A stretch of 64,000 bases of DNA, taken from assembly GCA_963971305.1 (NCBI GenBank), contig OZ020309.1:11215001-11279000 (forward strand), given 5' to 3'. Both the position numbers and the translations under genes were made by a program. Below, one piece after another: positions 35,372 through 47,700 of this stretch. Under the pieces are notes generated by a model. It searched no databases, was not told where the DNA came from, and was given only the letters and a program-made list of their open reading frames with translations. Every line of letters begins with the position of its first letter. Within the stretch, counting starts at the first letter, position 1. Source of the stretch: Arcuatula senhousia (taxonomy: Eukaryota; Mollusca; Bivalvia; Mytilida; Mytilidae).

Positions 35372-36166
35372 CTAGAGGCTCCCAGGAGCCCGAATCGCTT
35401 ACATGATTTCAATGACTGATGGAATGAAAAAATATGGGAATATGAGGTGAAAAACTGCAACAAAATGTCACAGAGTGCATTTTTATGAAATTTTATAAAT
35501 TTAATAAAATTTGAAATTTGAAGTTAAAGTTTAAAATAATGCAAAAAAAAATTTCAAAAATGCAAAAAAAAACATTTCGAAATCGGACCAAAAATAATAG
35601 TTTTGATTTCGGCCCCTAATTACATAACAGGGGAAAGGGGGGCATAAATTTCAGTTTAATCAGACTAATTCTATTATGGTAAGGAACATCCTTGACAAAT
35701 TTCATACTAATTGGCTAACTAGAACTTAATTTATATTAGGAATAAATAGTATATTTGAATATTTTGCCCCTTTTGGGCCCCTAATTTCATAACAAAAAAG
35801 GGGGACTCCCAAAATCAATCCAACCCATCCGTTTTATGGTAAGGAACATCACTACCAAATTACAAAGCAATCTAATAACTAAAAGTAATAATGGAAACAA
35901 ACAAAGAAATAGCATTTTGGCCCCCTTTTTTGGTCCCTAATTTCTACACAAAAAAGGGGGGGGCAAATCAATTCCATCCATCCTTTTAAGGTAAGGAACA
36001 CCATTGTCAAATTTCTTAGGAATTGGATAACTAGAACTAAAGTTATTGTGGGAACACTCAAGTTAACAGACAACACAGACGACGACGACGCAGACGCAGA
36101 TGACGACAACAGCATCATACCTTTATACGTCCGCAATTTTTTTGTGGTCGTATAAAAAGAGGAAAA
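35372..36166 (-). repeat. bivalve dispersed repeat with GACGACGAC and TATACGACC end
   Basis: The plus-strand left end is AGAGGCTCCCAGGAGCCCGA; the right end contains CAGACGACGACGACGCAG and GTGGTCGTATAAAA. Tandem blocks of about 180 bp centre on TTGGCCCC..CTAATTTC..AAAAAGGGGG (35,600, 35,770, 35,930) with TGGTAAGGAACATCA. No ORF is meaningful; the 85-residue minus frame at 35879-36136 is repeat-derived. Confidence 0.75.
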
Positions 36167-36182
36167 AAATAATAATCTTTTT

Positions 36183-36675
36183 AGCTTACCTGACCGAAGG
36201 CCAAAGGCCAGGTGAGCTTAATCCATCACTCTGTGTCCGTTGCTAGATTATACCTCATAAGGGTTATGGCCCTTTTAAGGTCATAAATAGCGTTTTTCAT
36301 GTTTTTCTTGGTAACTTTTGCAGAGAAAAGATGTTGCTTGCTTAAATCCTCATCTTATTAAGCTCTACAAAAGTATCCATAATATAGAAGTTGTCATATT
36401 TTGCTCTATTTAACGAAAACTGTTGCAGATAGAGAAAATCTGTTGGAAAGTTCTATCATACAAAGTGTCATCAAATTCGGTGTATTTAATTCCCCGAGGT
36501 TAGCCCGCTCCGGCACCAACACTTTTGTGTTGGAGAACACATCAAAGCTTTAAATTATCCGTCTAAATTTCGGTGTAGTAATTTTAAAGGGGAAGATTTT
36601 TGAAAAATTGTTAACAGATGACGGACGCCAAGTGATGGCAATGGCTCACATGGACTTCGGCCAAGGTGAGCTACG
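36183..36675 (+). repeat. short TTAGCTYACCTG repeat with two intact ends
   Basis: It starts TTAGCTTACCTGACCGAAGG and ends in the inverted TTCGGCCAAGGTGAGCTA. The interior has the GACGGACGCCAAGTGATGGC block shared with 24371-24400. At 492 bp, including an 84-bp insertion, it is a deleted copy of the family at 22892-24422. Confidence 0.8.
36485..36568 (-). mobile_element. 84-bp satellite segment inserted with 9-bp duplication
   Basis: The insert consists only of a stretch of the 359-bp satellite, in reverse sense (AATTCCCCGAGGTTAGCCCG, CCAACACTTTTGTGTTGG, AAGCTTTAAATTATCCGTC). It is bounded by TTCGGTGTA at 36476-36484 and again at 36569-36577. Removing the insert and one duplication restores a continuous host repeat reading caaattcggtgtagtaatt. 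Confidence 0.85.
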
Positions 36676-37380
36676 AACTCTTTTCTATTGTCTCAATTTG
36701 TAAATTGAAATTTGTTCTGAAAATTGAATTACTGTGGGACTTTGAAAACCATATTGTCCAACATGGTGTCTTATTAAAGCAGAGGTACAAACATTCATGA
36801 GTAGCATATATGTTCAACAAAATGTGCACAAACTGCATGTAGATTTATATACTGATACTCTTTTGTAAAACAAAAAAACTTGAAAACTGTATAGTTAAAA
36901 GCAGTCACAACATTTCTGGTAAGCATTTTCATTAATCAGCTGACACAAAAATTAACATGAAGGTCCGGAATTGGGTGTGATGTTATTTGATTTTTTTTCT
37001 GCCGCGAGTGTTTGTTAAATACTTTTTGCGAGAGGTGACAAGATGTCCGCTGGATAGATTGCATGTAATACAAGATGAGATTTTTAAAAAAAGCTGAGGA
37101 CATTCGTTTATTGAAAATGACAAAGTGGTGTATGATACATGGTATTTTTAACGTTTCAAAGAGATCAAATAATGACTTTTTCACTGTTGGAATTTTGCTT
37201 AATTGTTATTCACGGAATACAGGATTACTTTACAATAAATCTTTTAAGATGAAAAAACTGAAAGTATATCTTAATCTTGATCTTGATCTAAATAGTGTTA
37301 TAAAAACTATGTTTTAGTCAATTAACACCTGTTTTACTGAGTAGCTTTTTCTGGACATGCAACACACAAGAACAATTAAA

Positions 37381-37962
37381 ACAATTAAAAAGTCATTTGT
37401 TCAGAGAACAAATGTGAGGTCTTTCCCTGTCTTATGTTTTTGTTATGTTATTTTATACAAGTACTAAAGACATTTGAGTCACTTTGTTTATGACAAGATG
37501 TTGCCAATTATTGTGATATAGGCTCCAGAATGAAGATCAGGGGGCCTAGAGTCAGTAAAAGTATGGTTGCTAAGGACTTTTATGTCGGTTGCTATGGACT
37601 AAATGTCACTTCCGGTTGAACAAACTAACATCTTAACTCAGAAAGTAGTCTGGTTTAAGAATATGTACGGTTGCTATGGACTTTTCATTAAGGTTACCTT
37701 GTTGCTAGGGAATGACCTTGACCCATGACCTTTGACCTTGGACCCAAATTGTAGCTCTTTGCATTCTGATTCATTTAAGTATACATGTTTACTATACTAT
37801 CTGTTATGGTTTTCAAGTTATGGGCAAAAAAACGTGTTTCGCGAAACTTGTTTTGGCCGCCATTTTGAAACCGTTCAACCGAATAATGTACTGTTTGGGT
37901 TCAAATTGTAGGTATTTTAATTCTCTATCAAATGAACCCTATGTTTCATTCACCATCTTTTA
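37381..37962 (+). repeat. first part of ~1.5-kb tandem unit 0
   Basis: Starts AAAAGTCATTTGTTCAGAGA and runs through the phrase CACTTCCGGTTG and CACCATCTTTTA. It aligns end to end with 45711-46287 and 47228-47808. The homology stops at 37962, where the 6.8-kb element begins, and resumes at 44769. The 36680-37380 flank shows nothing recognisable. Confidence 0.93.
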
Positions 37963-38646
37963 TATGGAAGGTAATCTCCGCCACCTTCAAAAATTTTATA
38001 TTTTAAATTCTTATTTTCTGTTTCATTTATTTTATATTCTTTATTTCTTATTTTACATTTTCTCTATTCTATTTTGACAATTCTATATTTTATATTTCAT
38101 ATTTTATATCTTAAATTACATTTTATTAATTTTGTATTCCTCATCTCTTATTCTATAATTTGTATAATGCCAATGCGGGTATTCTGTATTTTACATTTTA
38201 ATTCTGAAGAATCATTCAAACACAATGCATTTATCTTTGTTCCTCTTTCCTTTCTTCATTATTCTATTTCTAATATTTTAATAAAAAATAATCCATTCTA
38301 CATTTTATTCGTTCATGCAACCTACAAACATTACTATTTCTCGCTTTTCTACATTTTGTTTCTTTATTTGATTCATATTGATGCATTGTAACAGGTGGCG
38401 GATTTTACGCATTTGTTAAATTATGACGACAGATGGCGCTGTTAACATAATAATGCTGACACGGATCGAGTTCCTGCGTTGTGAAACAAATTGAAATCGA
38501 TGAGGCACTCGGTTTGTGATTTTATTGAGAGCTATATGTTTATGGGATCGGATGTCCATGCATGGGACCCCTTCCCAACAAAAAGGTTATAGGAGTCTGA
38601 GGTGTCTGAAAATCGCTATAAGAGCATACCGTTTGTCAAATCTGCC
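37963..38646 (+). repeat. left TIR of 6.8-kb element
   Basis: The outer ~400 bp is T-rich (TTTATATT, TTTCATTTATTT); the inner part is more complex, ending near GTTTGTCAAATCTGCC. The 105-residue frame at 38074-38391 and the 71-residue frame at 44657-44442 are the same sequence read from the two TIRs. They are low-complexity and not taken as genes. Confidence 0.9.
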
Positions 38647-38919
38647 CCAAATATTTGTTAGGTAACAAGACAAATTACAGTCGACCAACCTGTTACTCCC
38701 CGCTTCAAATCTCCTCCCTCTATACAACCTGTCTAAACCCCCCAATCATTTGAGGTGACCAAGAATTCCGCACCAGAGTGGGCCAGTTGGTAATAAATTC
38801 ATTAAATGAGTAAATTTATGTAACCAATCTGTGTTTCACTTCATCGATTGTCAAATCATTTCGACCCACTCGGACCGAATGGAAAAGAGTAACTTACCAG
38901 TCACACCCTTATTTGATTC

Positions 38920-39028
38920 GTGTGTGTGTGTTGGTGTTTAACGCCCTTTATCGACGCACCTGGGCCATGTAGGGCGGTCAGTTTTAATGGTGGAGGAAAC
39001 CGGAGTACCCAGAGGAAACCACCGACCT
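38920..39028 (-). mobile_element. SINE-like repeat, fullest copy
   Basis: Minus strand: AAGGTCGGTGGTTTCCTCTG, GGTACTCCGGTTTCCTCC, ACCATTAAAACTGACCGCCC, GGCCCAGGTGCGTCGATAAA, GGGCGTTAAACACCAACAC, then (CA)n. This copy shows the uninterrupted junction used to interpret the split copy at 27633/31687. Confidence 0.75.
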
Positions 39029-39225
39029 TGCCTTAGTTGATTAGTTGAAACGTATTCATATAATCATATATTTCAGATTGGAAAACAAGCTTATTGCTTC
39101 TATTAATCTCTCTACAGTTTGCAGTTTGCGAGTGTGCCTTTGTAGCGGCTATCATTTAAACTGTTGTTATCGAACTGCAGTGAGTGCGTTGGTGTTTTAC
39201 GCCCTCGCAACACTATATTATAGGT

Positions 39226-39385
39226 TACTGTGGATTCATTTATTTTCGAGGGTATCAATTTTCGTAGTTTATCCAACAAGGACATTTCTTAATTTCGTGG
39301 TTTGTTCGTGTTGCTCATAGGAATCAATGTAAAAAGAACAGATCGTTGGATTCTTATTTTCGTGGAAGGCGATGAACATGAAAGG
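39226..39385 (+). repeat. dispersed repeat with TTTTCGTGG motifs
   Basis: ACTGTGGATTCATTTATTTT CGAGGG, CAATTTTCGTAGTTTATCC, AATTTCGTGGTTTG and TTATTTTCGTGG follow the spaced TTTCGTGG pattern of a widespread mollusc repeat. The 91-residue frame at 39045-39320 overlaps it and is not accepted as a gene. Confidence 0.6.
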
Positions 39386-39734
39386 ATGATACAAAAGTTA
39401 ACACTAAAGTATGTCTCGCCTACCGGTACCACCAGAAACAATAAATTGCTTTCTTACTTCCACTATATTTCGCAGTTATAAGGATTTTCAGTTTCTCAGA
39501 TCAAAAGGTGTTTATAGAACTTAAACATTTCTAATATATGCAATAAAATAATCAAAGTCACTCAACCAGAAAATCAAGGTCAAAAGATGGGGATGCAACT
39601 GTGCTAAGCTACTTCTAGGGCATATGCATACCGAGTTTCATTAATCTTGGACCTATAGTTCTTGAGATATGGAGGTGCTCATAAAACCTTACCCAAAAAG
39701 TTGACACCGCCGCCGGTAAAGTAACACCTATATA

Positions 39735-39750
39735 TATATATATATATGTC
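39735..39750. repeat. (TA)n microsatellite
   Basis: TATATATATATATATA within a short stretch that also creates a spurious minus-strand frame (39615-39977). Confidence 0.9.
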
Positions 39751-39889
39751 CCGCTCTGCTTCGAAGGTAAGGCGAAAATGAACATGAAATGATAAAGATG
39801 ATGATGATATAAACAAAGGAAATGGCAAATTTGAAGAACCAGGGGAAAAAGGGGAGAGGTGGGTAGGGGCAAAAAATTTAGGTTAACTA

Positions 39890-40130
39890 TTTGGCGGTCC
39901 ACACACGTTGGCCCACTATGGTCAGCGGTCATGGTTTTCGAATTATAGACCTGACAACCCTCGCGGATGAGGGCCACCTAATTCAGCTACCTAGGGTATA
40001 CACCTTGGTCACTCTGTGGGCTGAGCACTGACCCGTAATCAGAATCTCAAGACCCTTAGTCGCCTCTTGCGACAAGCTAGGCTCTGCTGCGGGCCTATTC
40101 TCCACCAGGGCCCCGCACACTATATAGAAC
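39890..40130 (-). mobile_element. SINE-like repeat (GTGCGGGGCCCTGGTGG)
   Basis: The minus strand begins GTGCGGGGCCCTGGTGGAG AATAGGCC, then AGCTTGTCGCAAGAGGCGAC TAAGGG. The head is shared with 28918 (+). Boundaries at the far end are uncertain. A GTTCGATTCCC-like box lies outside it near 40285 but no tRNA-like fold was found. Confidence 0.55.
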
Positions 40131-40914
40131 TATATACAAAGGGGTCTTAATTTAAGTGTACCTTAGGGGTCATTAAGGCACAGAAGGTATTGTTCCCCCA
40201 TAGATGTACACGGGACAATTCGATAATTCCGAATAACTAGAATCTTTTCTTGAGACCAGCCTCGCAAATGGTGTCAGAAGAGAGAGGGAATCGAACTATT
40301 GGTCCATGAGTTTTTCACCCCTGAGGTGGATCGAACCAACGGATTTTGCCCGACTCGCTAATAACTTCTGTATCGAAATTCCCTTAATTGCATAACATAT
40401 AAGACTTATTTTTTAAATTCATTTTGCATAGTCCGAAAATAATGAAACTTCGATCTCTTTATATTTCTTAAAAGATGTGATGAATATTAATAATCTACTA
40501 GAAAAATGCGAGTCGCAGATTACAAAGAAAGCTTGCAAAAAAAAATGCCCGGTCCCACAACAATGAGTTAAAATCAAATTATAAAATAGAAGATGCATAT
40601 GTATGTACATCGATATAAGAAATTGATTTAGAAATATTTGGAAAATCAACCAAGGCGTTGGAGACAGAGAGTTTGACGGACGGGAGGAAGAGCGGGTCGA
40701 GTCTACGAACGGTAACACTGCTTGTAAGGCACGAACCATTTTTTTTGGTTTTATTTTGGTGGTGGGGGCCTGGGGTTTTTTTAAAAAAAATATTGATTCC
40801 AATTTTTTGAGAAAAAAATAAAAATGCTCCTAATGGAGCTGAAAAAAAATATTCATAAATTTTCAAAATAAATATAATATAAATCCTTTGAACTCAAATG
40901 ATAAAAGCCTGGTT

Positions 40915-41668
40915 TTTGTCTCGCCTGCGACCAATGTCGCAAAAGGCGAGACTTAGGTATGGTGATTCCGGCGGCGGCGGCGGCGACGGCGGCGACGGCG
41001 TCCCAAATTGGTTAAAGTTTTTGCTTAAGTCTGTTTCGTGTGAACTTTTTGTGTTACACCATTGATATTTGGTATGCAGTTGCATCAGCATCAGTACAGA
41101 TCAGTTTTAAAAGGATTTCACCTGAATGCTCCTGCAGTCACGATCTACTGATTTTTAAATTTTACACTGATTTGGCCGAGGTTAACCTTTTTTCTTAAGT
41201 CTGTTTAACATGAAGCAGTTATGGTTCACCATTGATATATTGGGTATGCACTTGCATTAGCATTAGTACCGATCAATTTCAAAAGCATTTCATCTGTATG
41301 CTTCTGCAGTCACGGTCTACTGACTTTGAAATTTTACACCGATTTGGCCGAGATTAACCTTTTTTCTTACGTCTGTTTAACATGAAACAGTTATGGTACA
41401 TCATTGATATTGGGTATGCACTTGCATTCGCAACAGTACAGATCAATTCCAAAAGTATTTTATCTGTATGATCCGGCAGTCACAGTCTACTGACTTTGAG
41501 ATTTTACACTTTTTAACTTTTTACTTATGTCATGAGTGTTTTATATAAAGCAGTTATGGTTTACCATTTATATTTGGTATGCAGCTGCTTAAGCATCAGT
41601 TAAGATCAGTTTAAGGAGGATTTTTACTTCATTTTATACTGTGTCCAGTTGCGACAGGCGAGACATGT
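40915..41668 (+). repeat. CGG-hairpin dispersed element, ~170-bp tandem core
   Basis: It begins TTTTGTCTCGCCTGCGACC and TGTCGCAAAAGGCGAGAC (a hairpin), then GGCGGCGGCGGCGACGG. Four tandem units follow at about 41024, 41194, 41366 and 41524, marked by CTTAAGTCTGTTT (period 170, 172, 158). It closes with GTTGCGACAGGCGAGACATG, the inverse of its start. The frame 40894-41091 (-) with proline runs is a product of the CGG run. Confidence 0.85.
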
Positions 41669-41811
41669 CTCTGTGTTAACAGTTTATTTTTTCTGGCTCG
41701 CTTCGCTCGGCATACATCACCTTATTCATCACTGCCTTTTGCAAAAGTCTCAAATTTTGAAATTATAATGTGCTACAAAATAGTATCACTTTTAATATGT
41801 TTAGTACTATA

Positions 41812-41954
41812 CAATTATAGCTTTAGTATGAGGTCGATACAAGAATATATCGACCAAACAGATCCATATTGACCGAGAACGCAGTTCGAGGTCGATATGC
41901 ATAGATCTGTTGGTTGATATATTCTTGTATTGACCGAACCAAAAGCTATAATTG
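41812..41954. mobile_element. 143-bp palindromic MITE
   Basis: CAATTATAGCTTTAGTATGA GGTCGATACAAGAATATATC pairs with GATATATTCTTGTATTGACC and AAAAGCTATAATTG. The centre, CATATTGACC..GAGGTCGATATG, is also self-complementary, so nearly the entire element can fold. Confidence 0.9.
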
Positions 41955-42227
41955 TTATATTATTAATCATAAATTGTTGTTAATTTGAAATTTAAAATGT
42001 TTTATCCATACCATATTACAGCTTTTGATGTTATGATGTATAGATATTTCATTCACTGGATTTTTGTATGACAAATTTCCACATAAATAAATTACTTTCA
42101 AAATACAATTAAACTATTTTCTTTATAATATTTTGACTTCAAATATTTCTCAATCACTCCAATTTTTATTTGTTTTTGCTGAAGAGAAAGAATTATTTTA
42201 AATGGATACATTTGTCATGTGATTCAA

Positions 42228-42317
42228 TTTCTGGAATTTTAAAATCTATTTTTAGTAACGTGCTGTATGCAGTTTCTGGAATTTTTAAAATCTATTTTTA
42301 GTAACGTGCTGTATAGA
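42228..42317 (+). repeat. 45-bp tandem duplication
   Basis: TTTCTGGAATTTTAAAATCT followed by TTTTTAGTAACGTGCTGTAT occurs at 42228 and 42273 with a one-base length difference in the T run. Confidence 0.95.
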
Positions 42318-44036
42318 TATGCAGTATTAAAAAATATCACTTGAAAATTCTATTTTTAGGAATATTATATGTACCCAAAGAAATACAAAATGACCATGTG
42401 GTATTTTTCAACCAATAAAAATAAAAAAATTATATGTGATTAATAATATATGCATACATCGATAGTTTTGTTCTGTTATGGTATGAACCTGTTGTCCCGC
42501 TTGGCAAATAAAATTATATATATATTAAAAACCTCCCCATCCCACTGGTAGATCCAGAAATGTCTATAAGACGGCATTTGTCAATCTTCACAGATTTCTT
42601 ATATTTCCAACTGCATTCTTGTGTTGTTTTGTAGTTCATATGATGATTTTTTTAAATAATGATTAGCTTTCAGGACATCACCAGAATGGATGATTTTGCA
42701 TCATTTACCCAAAAGCTTTTGAGGCCTTCAGCGATCCCCATGTCTGTTTAGTATGCTAGTTACGCAGGATCTTTAACCAAATCAAAAGGCTTGTTTTTCT
42801 ATGATCCCTTATTGGCTTCTTTGTCTTATTTCAATCCCTAGTTGACTTGCTGTTTCATGGAAATTAACTTTTGAAAACTTTGAAGCCAAAAGGTGAACCT
42901 AAAAGGTAACCATGTGATAAGTCCCCTATGTGACAAGGTTACCAGGCCAATTACAAATGAATATTGCTTTAACTTCTACTTTTGATAAGTTTTAGAATAA
43001 GATTTCACATATTGAAAAAAAAGTATATTTTTAAAAGAAACAAATTTTGGACTTTGGACACCCAGCTATTTGACTTTGTCTATTGTCCATTTAGATTAAT
43101 ATTGCTATATACTGAATGTTTATTTTGGGGAATTCTGATTTTTAATCATTTTTATTTTTTTACTTCGTGCTTTCAATAGAGGTTGGCTGACATATTTGCC
43201 ACGTCTCCCTATTTCCCATTTTCCTATTAATATATGTATGTTTTGAATATGCATGTATTAAAAATCAAAATACAATTGTCCAATGCATATTTCATCTCCT
43301 TGTTTGACTTATTCCACATAACCCATTTGTCTTTAAAATATATGAATGTTACTTACAATGAGAATAAATTAGTCCAAAACCTGGCCTAATTCACACAATT
43401 GATAAACAACCTGTAAACTTACGAAGCCTACGAATAGAAAAAAACAAATGTAAAAAAAAATATAAATTTTCTAAATTGGTCTGGAAAAAAAATCATGATT
43501 TTGCTTTGGGTAGAAAAAAAATTGTAACTTTGATTTGGACAGAAAAAAATAATAATATCAGGTTACAAAATCCCAGCCCCCCCCCCCCCCCACCGTATGA
43601 AAATGGTTCGTGCCTTAACTGAGGTTTAAAATTAGGTTCGACAAACTATTTATCTGAGGCTTGTCAGTAAAAGTTACCTAGAAAGGTAACTCTGACTTTC
43701 CCATAGATCAACTGGGGTGTGTGACACTGACATGCAAGTAGTTCAATATCATCAGAACATTATACGGAAAGCCTGACTGGCCAGAAATAATAACTTACTT
43801 ACATGTACTAACAACCCTTAAGTGAAACTTTACGATAATAATTAAACATCCGTACAAATAAATGTTGAGAGGGAACATTAAATCATAACGTGACAAACCA
43901 AATTTGGTATAATATGGCATTTTTAATGCTAACTCAAGTTGATTGCTTAAGACCTGTCGGACTCCTACTTCCTGTTAGGATCTGAGCCGATATGAAAAAT
44001 TTCGGCAAGTAACATGTCATCAATTGAAATTTGACC

Positions 44037-44768
44037 GGCAGATTTGACAAACGGTATGCTCTTATAGCGATTTTCAGACACCCAAGACTCCTATTACCTT
44101 TTTGTTGGGAAGGGGTCCCATGCATGGACATCCGATCCCATAAACATATAGCTCTCAATAAATTAGTCCCTCATATCATCACAAACTGTGCCTCGTCGAT
44201 TAAAATTTCGTTTCAATTTTGTTTCACAACGCAGTAACTCGATCCGTGTCAGCATTATTATGTTAACAGCGCCATCTGTCGTCATAATTTAACAAATTTA
44301 ACAAATGCGTAAAATCCGCCACCTGTTAAAATGCATCAATATGAATATATCAAATAAAGAAACAAAATGTAGAAAAGCGAGAAATAGTAATGTTCGTAGG
44401 TTGCACGAACGAATAGAATGTAGAATGGATTATTTTTTTTATTAGAATATTAGAAATAAGACGAAAGAGTAATGAAGAAAGGAAAGAGGAACAAAGATTA
44501 ATGCATTTTGTTTGAATGATTCTTTAGAATTGAAATGTAAAATACAGAATACCCGCATTGGCATTATACAAATTATAGAATAAGAAATGAGGAATACAAA
44601 ATTAATAAAATGTAATTTAAGATATAAAATATGAAATATAAAATATAGAATTGTCAAAATAGAATAGAGAAAATGTAAAATAAGAAATAAAGAATATAAA
44701 ATAAATGAAACAGAAAATAAGAATTTAAAATATAAAATTTTTGAAGGTGGCGGAGATTACCTTCCATA
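44037..44768 (-). repeat. right TIR of 6.8-kb element
   Basis: Inverted partner of 37963-38646, about 48 bp longer owing to small indels (for example TTAACAAATTTAACAAATGC versus one copy of the phrase on the left). Confidence 0.9.
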
Positions 44769-47700
44769 CTTTTATGGTTAAAAAGTTATAAACAAAAAAT
44801 CATTTTAAAAATACGAATCAAGGGCAATAACTCAAAAATGACAAGTTTTACGCTTTTGTACATGAAACATTTTTTGTAGATTTCGACATGGGGAATATTT
44901 TTCCCATGTATTGTCCGCTTCAATTTTGTACGGTTTAAGTGTTATTTCATAAAAACTGTCAAGGGTGTCGGCCATTTTGAAAATGGCTGCCCGTAACCAT
45001 TGGACTTTCGTCTTAAATTGAAGGACTCATAATGACGGTCACAAAAAACCCATATGTTTACTATATTATCTTTGATGGTTTAAAAGTTATAAGCCAAAAA
45101 CGAATAAGCCGAAACGCGTCAAGGGCCATAACTCGAAAACGGTTTGTCGTACAGTGTTCGACCCTTTATATCAAATAAAGGTCTGAATGAGACGAGTATT
45201 TTCCTCATTACAAGTCTGCTTCAATTTTGTATGGTTTTTGAGCTATACTGCAGACAAGGTGTACCATGACCTCTGACCTTGAGATTTGACCTTTGACCTT
45301 GACATTTTTAGATGTAAGATATGTCTTCTAGGATGATTGGTGAAGGTCCCAAGTCTCTAGGACAAACCGTTTTGAAGAAAAAAAATTTGACGAGTCGGGA
45401 CACTTTTCGGGTCAAAAACGCGTAACCAGGAAGTTGATCGAAAAACAATTTTTTGCGTGACGAATGATGACCAGGAGTCTAGCAACATTTTCCCTGCTTC
45501 AGATTTTTGATAACGGTTACGGTTTCTGACTTTATCTGCAGACAAGGTTTTTTGGTTCCGGGCAGATAACTCCGTTACTAAAAATAGATCGGTTTCGCAG
45601 GCCGACTCAAGTCGAGCCCTGGTAGTGTCGATTAATAGTACTAAGTTTCGTAATGATAGGTCGCGACACTTTTTTGACATCTGCGGCAGAAAAAAAAAAA
45701 TAATAATAATTAAAAAGTCATTTGTTCAGAGAACAAATGTGAGGTCTTTCCCTGTCTTATGTTTTTGTTATGGTATTTTATACAAGACTAAAGACATTTG
45801 AGTCACTTTGTTTATGACAAGATGTTGCCAATTATTGTGATATAGGCTCCAGAATGAAGATAAGGGGGCCTACAGTCAGAAAAAGTATGGTTGCTAAGGA
45901 CTTTTATGTTGGTTGCTATGGACTAAATGTCACTTCCGGTTGCAAAAACTTACATCTAAACTCAGAAAGTAGTCTTGTTTAAGAATATGTATGGTTGCTA
46001 TGGACTTTTCATTAAGGTTACCTTGTTGCTAGGGAATGACCTTGACCCATGACCTTTGACCTCTGACTCAAATTGTAGCTCTTTGCATTCTGATTCATTT
46101 AAGTATACATGTTTACTATACTATTTGTTATGGTTTTCAAGTTATGGGCAAAAAACGTGTTTCGCGAAACTTGTTTTGGTCGCCATTTTGAAACCGTTCA
46201 ACCGAATCATGTACTGTTTGGGTTCAAATTGTAGGCAATTCAATTCTCTTTCAAATAAACCCTATGTTTCATTCACCATCTTTTATGGTTAAAAAGTTAT
46301 AAACAAAAATCATTTTAAAAATACGAATCAAGGGCGATAACTCAAAAACAACAAGTTTTACGCTTTCGCACCTGAACACTTTTTGTAGATCTCGACATGG
46401 CGAACTTTTTTCCCATGTATTGTCCGCTTCAATTTTGTATGGTTTAGGTGTTATTTCTTAAAAACTGTTTACGGTGTCAGCCATTTTGAAAATGGCTGTC
46501 TATAACCATTCGACTTTGGTCTTAAATTGAAGGACTCTTAATGACGGTCACAAAAAACCCATATGTTTACTATATTATCTTTGATGGTTTAAAAGTTATA
46601 AGCCAAAAACGAATAAGCCGAAACGCGTCGAGGGCCATAACTCGAAAACCGTTTGTCGTACAGTGTTCGACCCTTTATATCAAATAAAGGTCTAAATGAG
46701 ACGAGTATTTTCCTCATTACATGTCTGCTTCAATTTTGTATGGTTTTTGAGTTATACTGCAGACAAGGTGTACCATGACCTCTGACCTTGAGATTTGACA
46801 TTTGACCTTGACATTTTTAGATGTAACATATGTCACCTAGGATGATTGGTGAAGGTCCCAAGTCTCTAGGACAAACCGTTTTGAAGAAAAAAAAATTGAC
46901 GAGTCGTGACACTTTTCGGGTCAAAAACGCGTAACCAGGAAGTTGATCGAAAAATTTTTTTTTGCGTGACGAATGATGACCAGGAGTCTAGCAACATTTT
47001 CCCTGCTTCAGATTTTTGATAACGGTTACGGTTTCTGACTTTATCTGCAGACAAGGTTTTTGGGTTCCGGGCAGATAACTCTGTTACTAAAAATAGATCA
47101 GTTTCGCAGGCCGACTCAAGTCGAGCCCTGGTAGTGTCGATTATTAGTACTAAGTTTCGTAATGATAGGTCGCGACACTTTTTTGACATCTGCGGCAGAA
47201 AAAAAAAATAATAATAATAATAATAATTAAAAAGTCATTTGTTCAGAGAACAAATGTGAGGTCTTTCCCTGTCTTATGTTTTTGTTATGTTATTTTATAC
47301 AAGTACTAAAGACATTTGAGTCACTTTGTTTATGACAAGATGTTGCCAAATATTGTGATATAGGCTCCAGAATGAAGATCAGGGGGCCTAGAATCAGAAA
47401 AAGTATGGTTGCTAAGGACTTTTATGTCGGTTGCTATGGACTAAATGTCACTTCCGGTTGAAAAAAACTAACATCTTAACTCAGAAAGTAGTCTGGTTTA
47501 AGAATATGTATGGTTGCTATGGACTTTTCATTAAGGTTACCTTGTTGCTAGGGAATGACCTTGACCCATGACCTTTGACCTTGGACCCAAATTGTAGCTC
47601 TTTGCATTCTGATTCATTTAAGTATACATGTTTACTATACTATCTGTTATGGTTTTCAAGTTATGGGCAAAAAACGTGTTTCGCGAAACTTGTTTTGGCC

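Larger units (their letters stand above)
40725..43617. mobile_element. ~2.9-kb element with ~60-bp inverted ends
   Basis: Left end TAAGGCACGAACCATTTT, then GGTGGGGGCCTGGGGTTTTT. Right end is the complement: CCCAGCCCC..CACCG..AAAATGGTTCGTGCCTTA. It is nested within the cargo of the 6.8-kb transposon and itself contains the repeats at 40915-41668 and 41812-41954. No clear target duplication and no transposase frame were found. Confidence 0.5.
37963..44768. mobile_element. 6.8-kb transposon with ~0.7-kb TIRs
   Basis: The element splits a tandem unit. The target CTTTTA is present at 37957-37962 and 44769-44774 but once only in the intact units (near 46282 and 47803). The ends read TATGGAAGGTAATCTCCGCC inward from both sides. 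The inverted repeats span 37963-38646 and 44037-44768 and are highly similar, sharing for example GGTGGCGGATTTTACGCATT (left) and the GCATGGGACCCCTTCCCAAC block. The interior contains no transposase, polymerase or integrase frame I can recognise, only other repeats. Long TIRs with 6-bp duplications recall Maverick/Polinton elements, but the 6.8-kb size and empty cargo do not. Non-autonomous and unclassified. Confidence 0.9.

Noticed and set aside
40274..40335. GTTCGATTCCC-like B box on the minus strand, suggesting a tRNA gene
   Set aside because: No matching A box, acceptor stem or anticodon arm could be laid out around it.
39615..40866. Minus-strand frames of 95-127 codons
   Set aside because: They overlap the (TA)n tract, the SINE-like repeat and the inverted-end element, and have no motif in common with known proteins.
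38074..44657. Matching 105- and 71-codon frames starting MTILYFIFHILY
   Set aside because: They are the same T-rich TIR sequence read from both ends of the 6.8-kb element, with low-complexity hydrophobic composition and no domain.
37963..44768. Maverick/Polinton identity for the 6.8-kb element
   Set aside because: Long TIRs and a 6-bp duplication fit, but there is no polymerase B, integrase, ATPase or capsid-like frame and the element is far too short; left unclassified.
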